Part shown: in pieces, positions 15,198-24,016 of the stretch
Position numbering within the stretch: the first letter of the stretch is position 1
How the letters are laid out: each line of letters starts with the position of its first letter
From: an uncultured Lewinella sp.
Lineage (GTDB): Bacteria > Bacteroidota > Bacteroidia > Chitinophagales > Saprospiraceae
Length of the DNA stretch: 42,495 bases
Reading direction: 5' to 3'
NCBI GenBank assembly: GCA_937873655.1
Contig: CALMYQ010000037.1
Location: forward strand, 1 to 42,495
Notes under the pieces: model-generated
What the model saw: only the letters and a program-made list of their open reading frames with translations
Told to the model about the DNA's origin: nothing
Database searches by the model: none
Position numbers and translations under genes: made by a program

Positions 15198-18100
15198 TCA
15201 CCTCCCGACCACCAGCTTCAGCACCCTCGTCGGGCCGTCGTCTCCGGTTATGCGGACGAGGTACAGGCCCGGCGCCTGGTCGCTGAGCCGGAGCGCTACC
15301 CGGGATTCGGAAGTCTTCAACCGGCGGACCAGCCTGCCGAATTCGTCCGTCACCTCTATGGTTGCTGAGTCCGATCCGCGGTTCAGGAAATGTTCCAGGT
15401 TCAGGGTTGCCTCGCCTGATGTGGGGTTGGGCCATAGTTCCACCCTCGGTCGGCCGGCATCGCTGAAAGCCGGATCGATGCCGTATTTTTGCTGGTTCGC
15501 GCCGTAGGGCGGATCGGTGACCACGTTGTCGAAAGTGGCGGTGACCACACTGTTGGAATTGGCTCCCGAAGCGATCAGGCCCACCTGGATGCAGGCATTC
15601 ATCGGTACGGTGACCGCAAAGGCATAGGTCCACGTTACGCCGTTGACCGAGTGATAACCCTTGAAAAGGTTACCGGTCCGGACGATCCGGAGCCAGCGCG
15701 ATCCGGGGGTGCTGATATACGACGGATAGGACGGACTGTTGTCGGCGTACCGCACAAACCGCTGCAATGCGTTGACCCCCTGGTAAACCAGCGCCACTTT
15801 TTTAGCGCCCGGGCTGGTGGTTTCGCGCATCACGATCCCGGCAAATCCCGGCAGCGTCAATCCGGCGATATGGGCGGTGATGGAACCGTCGCCGCAGATC
15901 TCCGTACCCACGTAAGCGCTTTCGTCATTGGTGACACCCGGCGTGTAACAACCGTTTGCCATCAGGGTGAAGGTGCCGGAAGGACTGTCATAAGCAGCTT
16001 CGCTTCCGTCCGTACAGCCGATGCCGTCCGGAGATTGCGACCAACCGCACGGCAGGCCGGTCACGGTGATGTGGGAAACGCAATTTGCCGAATTTCCGGC
16101 CGCATCGGTCGCCGTGACGATCACGGGGATGACTTCGCCGAGATCCTCGCAGGAGACGGCCGGCAGACCGGCTTCCAGGCTTTCCACGCCGCAATTGTCG
16201 GAAGCGGCGGCCAGGCTTCCCGCGGCCAGTTCGAGGGCTGCTTCGCCGTTCAGGCTCACCGTTGCGTCAGTGCAGTTGATTACCGGATCGGTATTATCCG
16301 CCACGGTAATGGTTGCCGTACAGGTCGAACTGTTACCGTTGGCATCCGTCACCGTGAGCGTCACCGTGTTTTCGCCGATATTTTCGCATTCGAATTTGAC
16401 CAGGTTTGTCCCGAACGGAACTGCTTCAGAGAGGCCGCAGGCGTCGTTTGAGCCGTTATTGAGTTCGTCCGGGTCGATTTCGAACTGGCCGTCCGCATCC
16501 AGGTAAACGGTCAGGTTCCGGCATAAGGCAACGGGCGGTGTGCGGTCTTCCACGGTGACAACGGCCGTGCAGGACGAACTGTTGTCCTTGATGTCGGTCA
16601 CGGTGAGGGTTGCGGTATTGTTGCCGGTATCCGCACAACCGAAGGATTGCTGATTTAAGCTGATCGACTGGATTCCGCAGGCGTCATAAGAGCCGTTGTC
16701 CACTTCTTCCGGTTGCAGGGTATAGGCGCCTTCGCTGTCGAGCTGGATGGTGATATCCCGGCACAAAGCCGTCGGCGGGGTATTGTCCACCAATGCCGGG
16801 TCCTCATCGTCGATCATGCCGTTGCAATTGTTGTCGATGCCGTCGCAGATTTCATCGGCGTCCGGGTTGATATTATGGTTCGTATCGTCACAATCATCGT
16901 AATTGTCCACATAACCGTCGGGTTGGGTGCATGCCATAGTGGAGGAGTTGGGATCGCCGTAGCCGTCCTCGTCGGTATCCGCATACCAGACGGATTGGCC
17001 CTGGACATTGGGATCCTCGTCGTCGGTCATCCCGTCGCAGTTGTTGTCGATGCCGTCGCAGATCTCAGTCGCTCCCGGGTTGATGGCCGGTTCGCTGTCA
17101 TCGCAATCGAGGTCGGCGCCGGTCAGTTCTGCGGCCGTTTTGTAGCCGTTCGGGCGCAGGCACTGGGTGAGGGTTGCGCCGTCGGAGTAGCCGTCGTTGT
17201 CCGCGTCCTTGTACCAGGTCTGTCCGGGTTTTTGGAGGGGGTCGTTGTCGTTGCAATCGGTGTTGTCGGCCACGTAACCGGTAGGTTGGGAGCAGGCGTC
17301 CTGGACAACGGCCGGGTTGCCGAAGCCGTCGTTGTCGCTGTCCTGGTACCAGGTACTCAGCACGCCGTCGTCGGTATTGCCGTCGCAGTTGTTGTCGATG
17401 CCGTCGCAGATCTCAGTTGCTCCCGGGTTGATGGCCGGTTCGCTGTCATCGCAATCGAGGTCGGCGCCGGTCAGTTCTGCGGCCGTTTTGTAGCCGTTCG
17501 GGCGCAGGCACTGGGTGAGGGTTGCCCCGTCGGAGTAGCCGTCGTTGTCGGCGTCCTTGTACCAGGTCTGGCCGGGTTTTTGGAGGGGGGCGTTGTCGTT
17601 GCAATCGGTGTTGTCGGCGACGTAGCCGGTGGGTTGGGTGCAGGCGGTCTGGGAAACGGCCGGGTCGCCGAAGTTGTCGCTGTCGCTGTCCCGGTACCAG
17701 GTAATTGGGAATGCGTTCATATCGGAATCATCGCAATCGGTATTGTCGGTGACGTATCCTGCTGCGCATTCTGCACAGAATTCCTGGGAGACAGCCGGAT
17801 TTCCATAACCGTCGGAATCGCTGTCGAGGTAGCAGGTGACGACCACTATGGCGCTTTGGAATTCGAAAGCCCCCAAATCGAAGCCGCCCTGGGCAGGTCT
17901 GGGCGCGTCCTCAAGGTCCGTTCCGGGAGCGCCGGCCGGCGTGGCTGAATTGATCGCCGGAGAGCAGGCTGTAAGGTGAAGGTCGCCGGAAGAAGTGGGT
18001 GCGAAATTATAATCCGGTTGCTGGACAAACAGCGGATCGGCATCCAGGTTGCCGTCGCCGGCATAACCGTCTTCCACGATGCTGTGGTCGATTACCGGGA

Positions 18101-19178
18101 CCGGGCTGTTCAATTCGCTGAACAGGGAGGAGTTGCCCCAGAGGATGCAATTGGTCAGGGTGGATACTGCGCCGTTATTGTTGCGCAGGACCGCGCCTCC
18201 CAATCCGGCGTAATTGCCGGAGAAGGTGCAGTTGATCATTAAAGGCAAACTGGTGCCGCCGTGGGCATCTGAGGTGACAGCCCCTCCGTACCTGGCGGTG
18301 GAATTGCCCTGGAATATACAATTGGTGAACACCGGGTTGACCGAACTGTTGGAGGAACCGTCGTTGTTGACCGCACCGGCATTGAACGAGGAATAATTGC
18401 CGATAAAGCTGCAGTGGGTGATGATCGGGCTGCAGTCACCGTCGGTGGTTGAATTATTCCATATGGCCCCTCCCGAGCCGATGGCGTAGTTGTTGGTAAA
18501 AACGCAATGTGTGAAGGTCGTGCCCGCTATACCGGAGGAAGAGGCGCTGTTATAGACCGCCCCGCCGTTTGAACCCGTATTTTGTGTGAACAGGCAGTTG
18601 GCGATCACCGGGCTGCTGATATTACCTGCTCCTGAAGCCGAATTTAACAATCCGGAGCCGTTGGAAGAGCTGGCATATCCGTTCCGGATCGTGAACCCGT
18701 CCAGCACCGTTGAACTTCCTACATTCTGGGCCCGAACCACATTGATGGAATTTCCCGAAGAGGAAGCATTCTGGTTGATGTCGCCGTCGAGCACGGTTTC
18801 ATTCACCATCCAGTTCCGTTGGGTCAGCAAGGTCTCCGAGCCGGTAAAGCCGCCGTACAATCCCACATCGCTGACCAGCTGGAAGGACGCCCCGGTGTTG
18901 TTATCGGTCTGCCCCGGCCCTTCATCCGGGAAATAGATGCCGGCTGCTACCCATATCTGATCGCCGGCCACGGCCGTCTGCAAGGCTTTTTGAATGGTAA
19001 GAAATGCCTGCCCCCAGGAGGTGCCTGTATTGGAATCATCTCCTGCAGGTTTAACGAACCAGGTAGCGGCAAAAAGGCCGGACTGGAGGAGGAAGAATAC
19101 CGCGACAAGCAGGTTTCGGCGTACTAAAGAGTTAAAAACCATCCTGCAGGCAGGATACATCGTAATTTCTTTTTTCAT
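15198..19178 (-). CDS. Giant secreted protein: beta-helix, MopE-like repeats, HYR-like repeats, DUF1349-like domain, T9SS sorting domain
   Basis: This 1326-residue protein is exported and probably surface-attached. After a signal peptide (to about residue 38), a right-handed beta-helix covers about 40-445, with NGGAVYN / SGGAIWN / LGGAVLRNN rungs and a closing [10 protein letters not shown]...DLGAFEF segment. Next come MopE/thrombospondin-3-like metal-binding repeats (about 448-797), rich in DSDSDGYG and CDGIDNNC (591, 707, 778), which should bind calcium or other metal ions. Three HYR-like four-cysteine beta-sandwiches follow (about 800-1040). A DUF1349-like lectin-type sandwich (about 1040-1225) carries [20 protein letters not shown]. 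Last is a T9SS type A sorting domain (about 1240-1326; [14 protein letters not shown]). The MopE part holds a recent 116-residue tandem duplication. The gene shares its 3' cassette with three neighbours. It looks like an adhesin or surface-layer protein; no catalytic motif is seen. Confidence 0.88.
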   Translation of the reverse strand: MKKEITMYPACRMVFNSLVRRNLLVAVFFLLQSGLFAATWFVKPAGDDSNTGTSWGQAFLTIQKALQTAVAGDQIWVAAGIYFPDEGPGQTDNNTGASFQLVSDVGLYGGFTGSETLLTQRNWMVNETVLDGDINQNASSSGNSINVVRAQNVGSSTVLDGFTIRNGYASSSNGSGLLNSASGAGNISSPVIANCLFTQNTGSNGGAVYNSASSSGIAGTTFTHCVFTNNYAIGSGGAIWNNSTTDGDCSPIITHCSFIGNYSSFNAGAVNNDGSSNSSVNPVFTNCIFQGNSTARYGGAVTSDAHGGTSLPLMINCTFSGNYAGLGGAVLRNNNGAVSTLTNCILWGNSSLFSELNSPVPVIDHSIVEDGYAGDGNLDADPLFVQQPDYNFAPTSSGDLHLTACSPAINSATPAGAPGTDLEDAPRPAQGGFDLGAFEFQSAIVVVTCYLDSDSDGYGNPAVSQEFCAECAAGYVTDNTDCDDSDMNAFPITWYRDSDSDNFGDPAVSQTACTQPTGYVADNTDCNDNAPLQKPGQTWYKDADNDGYSDGATLTQCLRPNGYKTAAELTGADLDCDDSEPAINPGATEICDGIDNNCDGNTDDGVLSTWYQDSDNDGFGNPAVVQDACSQPTGYVADNTDCNDNDPLQKPGQTWYKDADNDGYSDGATLTQCLRPNGYKTAAELTGADLDCDDSEPAINPGATEICDGIDNNCDGMTDDEDPNVQGQSVWYADTDEDGYGDPNSSTMACTQPDGYVDNYDDCDDTNHNINPDADEICDGIDNNCNGMIDDEDPALVDNTPPTALCRDITIQLDSEGAYTLQPEEVDNGSYDACGIQSISLNQQSFGCADTGNNTATLTVTDIKDNSSSCTAVVTVEDRTPPVALCRNLTVYLDADGQFEIDPDELNNGSNDACGLSEAVPFGTNLVKFECENIGENTVTLTVTDANGNSSTCTATITVADNTDPVINCTDATVSLNGEAALELAAGSLAAASDNCGVESLEAGLPAVSCEDLGEVIPVIVTATDAAGNSANCVSHITVTGLPCGWSQSPDGIGCTDGSEAAYDSPSGTFTLMANGCYTPGVTNDESAYVGTEICGDGSITAHIAGLTLPGFAGIVMRETTSPGAKKVALVYQGVNALQRFVRYADNSPSYPSYISTPGSRWLRIVRTGNLFKGYHSVNGVTWTYAFAVTVPMNACIQVGLIASGANSNSVVTATFDNVVTDPPYGANQQKYGIDPAFSDAGRPRVELWPNPTSGEATLNLEHFLNRGSDSATIEVTDEFGRLVRRLKTSESRVALRLSDQAPGLYLVRITGDDGPTRVLKLVVGR
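17041..17736 (-). repeat. 348-base tandem duplication in the MopE-like region
   Basis: Bases 17041-17388 and 17389-17736 are two copies at a 348-base (116-codon) offset. The first 210 or so bases differ at only about four positions, while the rest is more diverged, pointing to a recent, in-frame duplication or gene conversion. It doubles the block from [19 protein letters not shown] to [10 protein letters not shown]. Confidence 0.75.
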
Positions 19179-19513
19179 GACACAATCGTTTCAGTGTTTA
19201 AATGTTGATTCAAAGAATAGCCGGCGGCCAGGCCGCAGCGCAACCGCACGGCTCAAGTGGATTGTGTCACTTTGCAGCCGATGCGGATCAGCGGCAAAGT
19301 GAACTTCACTGATTCTTTTAAATGGACAGGCAGATGTAAAAACTTAGTAAGGTGTGACAGATTTCAGATTGGATAACTCCGAAGTGTGACAATGCAAATA
19401 TTCAGGAAATCCCGGTGCGGCGGGTTTGCGGAAACAGCAAAATGGTTGGCGCTCGTTGCAGATGGGGAAATCGTTTGCGCTCGTCGCACAAGGTTTGCGG
19501 ATGTTGCATCCTC

Positions 19514-19569
19514 AATTCCTCAGTTCCTCAGTTCCTCGATTCCTCGATTCCTCAATTCCTCAATTCCTC
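19514..19569 (-). repeat. Second tandem array of the GAGGAATY unit
   Basis: Seven copies of AATTCCTC, AGTTCCTC or GATTCCTC on the + strand, that is GAGGAATY/GAGGAACT on the - strand. It is the same 8-base unit as at 1098-1161 and directly abuts the hairpin element at 19569-19599. Confidence 0.85.
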
Positions 19570-19599
19570 CTCCGACCGCCGTAGCCTTGGCGGAGGTGG
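19569..19599 (+). repeat. Dispersed hairpin element, copy 2
   Basis: CCTCCGACCGCC, GTAG, then CCTTGGCGGAGGTGG. It is a variant of the elements at 8-38 and 23972-24002, with GCCTTGGCGG replacing GCTTCAGCGA, so the inner stem CCGCC/GGCGG now pairs perfectly. It lies 14 bases past the stop of the regulator gene and could help end its transcript. Confidence 0.6.
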
Positions 19600-19613
19600 T
19601 AATTCCTCCACCC

Positions 19614-22600
19614 TCACACCTCACTCGGAGAAAAACCGAAACGCTCCTTGAACCGGGTGGAGAAGTACTTTTCATTGCCGAAGCCGACCATAATGGATAC
19701 CTGGGTAACGTTGCCTTCTTTGTTTCGGAGCAGGGTCAGGGAGCGGTCGAGCCGGAGATTTCGGAAATAATCCGTGAAATGGTCGCCGGTGAGGGCTTTG
19801 AGCTTGCGATGGAGTTGGGAGCGGCTCATGGCCATATGCCGGGCGGCTTGTTCGATGGAGTAGTCGCTGTCTTCCAGGTTCGCTTCCAGTTGGAGGTTGA
19901 GGCGGCGGAGGAATTCGTTGTCGGCCCTGGAAAACAGGTCGGGTTCGATGCGGCCTGCGGGGTTGCCGTTGAATTTCAGTTGCAACCGCCGGCGCTGTTC
20001 GATCAGGTTCTCGATCTGGGCGAGCAATTCCCGGGTCTGGAAGGGTTTGGTGAGGTACGCGTCAACTCCTTCGCGGAGGCCCTGGATCCGGTTGTCGAGG
20101 CCTGATTTGGCGGTCAGGAGGATGATCGGGATATGGGAGGTGCGTTCGTCGTTCCGGATCTCGGCGGTCAGTTCGTAGCCGTTCATGCCGGGCATCATCA
20201 GGTCTGAGATGATCAGGTCAGGGATCAGTTCGCGGGCTTTGGCCACTCCCTCGTCGCCGGTGGAGGCTTCAACTACGCTGAATTGGTCCGGCATCGATGA
20301 CTTGACGAAACGGCGCATTTCGGGATGGTCTTCGACCAGGAGGATGAGCGTTTTTTGATCGGCGGGGGTTGTCGGTTTCCGGTCGTTCCGGGGCTCTTCC
20401 TCCGGATCGTTTTCCGGCTCGACCGGTGAGTGAACGGCCTCGGCCCGGGTTTCGGCCGGGTTTGCGGATGCCGGCAGCCAGATGGTAAAGGCGCTGCCGG
20501 TTCCTTCCCGGCTGTTCACCCGTATCCGTCCGCCGACCAATTCTATTAATTCCCGGGTCAGGGCCAGACCGATGCCGGTGCCGCCGGCATGCCGGGTTGT
20601 TACGGATTCCGACTGATAGAAACGGTCAAAGATCCTGGATTGTTCCGCTTCCGGAACTCCGGGTCCCGAATCCTCCACTTCGATTTCCAGCCCACCGGGC
20701 ATTTGTACGGTGCGCAGGGCGATTGCCCCGTGTTCCGGCGTAAATTTCACGGCATTGGACAGCAGGTTGGTGACGGCTTTTTCGACAATATCGCGGTCGA
20801 AGCGGAACAGCGGGACCTGCTCCGGCCCGCGATAGCTCATCCGGATGTCCTTTTTACCGGCCAGGGGCAGGAACGATTGGTAGACCCGTCGGATCACTTC
20901 CTGTATATCTCCTTTCCGAAGGTCGGGTTTCATCTGGCCGCTTTCCATCTTGGCGAGATCCAGCAGCTGGTTGACCAGCTCCAGAAGGCGTTCGCTGTTG
21001 CCGGCTACCATGTGGAGGCGTTCGCGGAAGCGGCCTTCCCGGTCTTCTTCCAGCATCTGGCGGACCGGCTCCAGGATCAGCGTCAGAGGGGTGCGGAACT
21101 CATGGGTGATGCCCGAGAAAAAGCGGGATTTTACCTGGTCTAGTTCGGCGAGCCGTTCGGCTTCCCGGGTTTCAAAGTCCAGGCGGTTGCGCAGTTTGAT
21201 CCGGTTGATATGCGCACGGTAGATCAGCAGGAACAGCCCTGCGGTCATCAGGGAATAAATCAGCCAGGCTATCCGGGTGGCCCACCAGGGCGGCAGCACG
21301 GTGATCTGCAGGGACGTTGTGGTATCGCTCCAGATGCCGTTGCTGTTGGCGCCCTGTACTTCAAAGGTGTATTTGCCCGGTTTGAGGCCGGTGAAGGAAG
21401 CCGAACGCTGGTTGCCCACTTCGATCCAGTTGGAATGGGCGCCTTTGAGCCGGTAGCGGTACTGGTTTTTATCCGGGGCGGTATAGTCGAGTATGACAAA
21501 ATGGAGGTTCAGCAGGTTCTGGTTGTAACGGAGGGTGATCCGGTGGGTGTATTCGATGCTGTGCCTGAGCAATCCGGTGGAGTCGCCCGGCAGGATTTCC
21601 TGGTTATTGATCCGGATTTGGGTGATCACTGCGCCGGGGCTGTAGGGGTTAAGGGTGATGTTGTCGGGGTCGAATGCGGATATGCCGTTGACGCCGCCGA
21701 AGTAGAGCATGCCGTCCGGGCCCCGGTAGTAGGCGTTGGTATTGAATTCGTTGTCCTGCAGGCCGTCTTCCACGGAGAAATTGGTGAATTTTCGCCCGGC
21801 GATCGAAAATCTGGAAAGGCCCCTGTTGGTGCTCAACCACAATTCGTCCTGGTTTTTTGCGGGCAGAATCCCGTAGACGACATTATCGGGCAGACCGTCC
21901 CTGAGGTTGAAATGGATGAATTCGCCGGTATTTTTGTCCAACCGGTTCAGGCCGCCGCCTTTGGTGCCGACCCACAAATAGCGATCCGGCGCTTGCGGAT
22001 CATCGAGCGTGGACAGTACGAAATTGTTGCTCAGTGATTTCCGGTCGGACGGGTCGGTGCGGTAGATCCGGTACTGCGGCTGGCCGGATTCGAGACCTTT
22101 CGCCCGGATCAGGCCGTGCTGGGTGCTGATCCAGGTCTCATCCCCGCTGAACATGAAAGAATAGGTCTGCAGGCTTTCCTTCACATCTTCCAGCATCCGG
22201 CTGTAATCGTACAGCGTAAATTGTCCGGACCGGGGGTCGAACCGGGTCAACCTGCCGCCGAGGCCGCCGATCCAGAGGGTTCCGTCCTTTCTCAGGATCA
22301 TGGAAGAATAATAATTGACTTTCAGGTCCGGGTGATAGACCGTTTTGTTTCCGGATTCCGGGTCGTATTTCCAAAGCTCGGTATAACCGGGTTGAGGCTC
22401 GGTCAGGTACCAGAACCGGCCGGCCTCGTCTTCGATCATGCTGAAAACGCGGAGGTGCCAGGTGGGAATGCCCGGTGGTATTTCGACGATGGTATCCAAC
22501 TCCGGATGGTATAACCTGAAGTGGTAGGCCCTGCGCAGCCAGAACCTGTTTTGCCGGTCCTGGGCAATATCCCAGACGCTGAGCCCCGGGGCCATGTGCC

Positions 22601-23603
22601 GGAAATTTTCCCTGGCCGGATTGTATTTGATGATGCCGTATCCGGTTGTCCCGAGCCAGACGATGCCCGACCGGTCTACCAGTACCTTAGTGGACTTGAC
22701 CGCCTCTGCCCCCAAAGAGAGCTTTTTTTCAACCCGGACGGCTTCCCGGATGCTGTCGGTCATCATCCGGAAAGCGAAATCATAAGCGGAAACCCATACC
22801 CGCCCGTTCTGGTCGGCGGAAAAACTGTTGACGGCGCCGGCATTGTCGGGCAAGTCGAAATACCGGATCTTTTCCCCATCCAACAGCGCCAGGAATTTGC
22901 TGCCCCCGATCCAGAGCCGGTGGCTGTCGTCCTCATGAATGGCGGACAGCGTACTTTCTTCTTCCAGTTTTTTTAACGGAATCGGAGCGGATTTTCCGGT
23001 TTTCCAGTCGACCGAGAACGCACCGCCCGTTCCTGCTGCGATCAGCCTGCCATCGGACAGCATTTTCAACGCCTTGGTTTCAACCCGGGAAGAATCGGTG
23101 GAAAGGAATACCCTGGAAACGCGGAGCGCTCCGTTTGCGGCGGATTCGATCCGGATGAGGTATCCCCAGGTGGTGCCTGCCCAGATGCCGCCGGAGGGGT
23201 CCTCCGCTATGCACATGACCGTATTGTCCGAGAGGTTGAATCCGTCATCAGCCGATTGGATCCGTTGAAAGGATAGGGTTTCCCGGCGGAAGATGTTGAT
23301 GCCGCGGCTTTCGGTGCCGGCCCAGATCCTGTTTTGGGAATCCTCATAAAGGGAAAAGATGATATCGCCGGAAATGGAAGTGGAGTCGAACGGATCGTGT
23401 TTGAATGCGATGAACTGGTGTCCGTCGTAGCGGTTAAGCCCGTCTTTGGTGCCGAACCAGAGGAATCCGTCCCGGGTCTGTATCAGGTCAAAAACCATGC
23501 TTTGGGAAAGCCCGTCCCGGCTGGTGATCTTTTCCAGCGGCGTGTTTTGTGCACACAGGTTCCAGGCGCACAGCAGGAGGGATATCCAGATAGTTTTTGT
23601 CAT
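19614..23603 (-). CDS. Hybrid two-component regulator (propeller sensor, histidine kinase, receiver, AraC output)
   Basis: This 1329-residue, one-protein signalling system starts at the ATG giving MTKTIWISLLLCAWNLCAQ, a signal peptide; the earlier in-frame start is less fitting. The periplasmic part has two seven-bladed propellers made of Reg_prop repeats (for example SMVFDLIQTRDGFLWFGTKD, TLWIGGLGGRLTRF) up to about 690. A Y_Y_Y domain (about 690-760) and one membrane span (about 776-795) follow. The kinase has His834 (THEFRTPL), Asn950 (NLLSNAVKF) and glycine boxes EDSGPGVP and GGTGIGLAL. The receiver (about 1084-1188) has acceptor Asp1134 and Lys1186. An AraC-type DNA-binding domain (about 1233-1329) ends FGFSPSEV. 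All key residues are present. Such regulators usually sense a glycan fragment and control nearby genes; here the neighbours are giant surface proteins, so those are candidate targets. That link is inferred. Confidence 0.93.
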   Translation of the reverse strand: MTKTIWISLLLCAWNLCAQNTPLEKITSRDGLSQSMVFDLIQTRDGFLWFGTKDGLNRYDGHQFIAFKHDPFDSTSISGDIIFSLYEDSQNRIWAGTESRGINIFRRETLSFQRIQSADDGFNLSDNTVMCIAEDPSGGIWAGTTWGYLIRIESAANGALRVSRVFLSTDSSRVETKALKMLSDGRLIAAGTGGAFSVDWKTGKSAPIPLKKLEEESTLSAIHEDDSHRLWIGGSKFLALLDGEKIRYFDLPDNAGAVNSFSADQNGRVWVSAYDFAFRMMTDSIREAVRVEKKLSLGAEAVKSTKVLVDRSGIVWLGTTGYGIIKYNPARENFRHMAPGLSVWDIAQDRQNRFWLRRAYHFRLYHPELDTIVEIPPGIPTWHLRVFSMIEDEAGRFWYLTEPQPGYTELWKYDPESGNKTVYHPDLKVNYYSSMILRKDGTLWIGGLGGRLTRFDPRSGQFTLYDYSRMLEDVKESLQTYSFMFSGDETWISTQHGLIRAKGLESGQPQYRIYRTDPSDRKSLSNNFVLSTLDDPQAPDRYLWVGTKGGGLNRLDKNTGEFIHFNLRDGLPDNVVYGILPAKNQDELWLSTNRGLSRFSIAGRKFTNFSVEDGLQDNEFNTNAYYRGPDGMLYFGGVNGISAFDPDNITLNPYSPGAVITQIRINNQEILPGDSTGLLRHSIEYTHRITLRYNQNLLNLHFVILDYTAPDKNQYRYRLKGAHSNWIEVGNQRSASFTGLKPGKYTFEVQGANSNGIWSDTTTSLQITVLPPWWATRIAWLIYSLMTAGLFLLIYRAHINRIKLRNRLDFETREAERLAELDQVKSRFFSGITHEFRTPLTLILEPVRQMLEEDREGRFRERLHMVAGNSERLLELVNQLLDLAKMESGQMKPDLRKGDIQEVIRRVYQSFLPLAGKKDIRMSYRGPEQVPLFRFDRDIVEKAVTNLLSNAVKFTPEHGAIALRTVQMPGGLEIEVEDSGPGVPEAEQSRIFDRFYQSESVTTRHAGGTGIGLALTRELIELVGGRIRVNSREGTGSAFTIWLPASANPAETRAEAVHSPVEPENDPEEEPRNDRKPTTPADQKTLILLVEDHPEMRRFVKSSMPDQFSVVEASTGDEGVAKARELIPDLIISDLMMPGMNGYELTAEIRNDERTSHIPIILLTAKSGLDNRIQGLREGVDAYLTKPFQTRELLAQIENLIEQRRRLQLKFNGNPAGRIEPDLFSRADNEFLRRLNLQLEANLEDSDYSIEQAARHMAMSRSQLHRKLKALTGDHFTDYFRNLRLDRSLTLLRNKEGNVTQVSIMVGFGNEKYFSTRFKERFGFSPSEV

Positions 23604-23857
23604 TGATTGGGCTGCAATTGCCGTACAAAGTAACGAAATGAAATCCAATTCGGGCTTTTAAGGGCGGGAATTCAGGGGAAAAGCCGGTGGAAAGGGCTGA
23701 GGCTAATTTTATATACGGATGGGAGGGTGGAGGGTTTCATTGGTTCATTGGTTCATTGCTGGGCGGGCGTTGTAGCTTCGACTTCGCTCAGCTGCCAGGC
23801 TGCCAACTGACAACTGAAATCTTAGTCTTGATTGTCTGCCAAAAAACTTCCCGACAA

Positions 23858-23898
23858 AACAAAGGGACCACCCGAAGCCCCCCGCTCCGAATGATCCC
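23858..23898 (-). terminator. Terminator of the giant gene at 24017-31951
   Basis: On the - strand GGGATCATTCGGAGC (23898-23884), a GGGGG loop and GCTTCGGGTGGTCCC (23878-23864) can form 15 continuous pairs counting G-U, followed by TTTGTTTTG. On the + strand the G-U pairs become A-C mismatches, so the direction is clear. It is related in sequence to the terminator at 15043-15084. Confidence 0.72.
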
Positions 23899-23971
23899 AA
23901 TGTTTTATTTATTCCTCTCACCGCCCAGGTCACACCGTCAGCATGACGAAAGCGGCAGATCAACAAATCAA

Positions 23972-24002
23972 CCCCCGACCGCCGAAGCTTCAGCGAAGGA
24001 GG
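23972..24002 (+). repeat. Dispersed hairpin element, copy 3
   Basis: CCCCCGACCGCCGAAGCTTC then AGCGAAGGAGG. The core CCGCCGAAGCTTCAGCGAAG is identical to copy 1 at 8-38. It lies 14 bases beyond the stop of the giant gene at 24017, the same distance at which copy 2 lies past the regulator gene. Confidence 0.6.
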
Positions 24003-24016
24003 TTAATCAACAAACA

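Larger units (their letters stand above)
19179..19613. other. 435-base intergenic region with operator-like repeats
   Basis: No gene is seen. From right to left it holds a dispersed hairpin element and an 8-base tandem array (annotated separately). Two direct copies of GTGTGACA (19352-19359 and 19384-19391) have starts 32 bases apart, about three helical turns. A hairpin, CACTTTGC...GCAAAGTG (19268-19301), lies about 90 bases before the giant gene's ATG. I found no clean promoter match. The direct repeats and hairpin are well placed to control the gene at 15198-19178. Confidence 0.45.
23604..24016. other. 413-base intergenic region, repeats and a terminator
   Basis: No gene is seen. It contains a three-fold TTCATTGG-type repeat (about 23738-23758) and a stretch built on AGCTTCGACTTCGCTCAGC and GCCAACTGACAACTG. 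It also contains the terminator of the giant gene at 24017 and the third hairpin element. On the left edge CGTTACTTTG (reverse strand of 23626-23635) resembles half of a -7 box for the regulator gene, but the spacing of its parts is poor. Confidence 0.5.

Noticed and set aside
10683..18242. Long + strand open frames across the cohesin gene and the beta-helix giant gene
   Set aside because: They lie antisense to genes with signal peptides, recognised domains and sorting signals, and their own products have no domain sense. They arise from the GC-rich codon pattern of the true genes.
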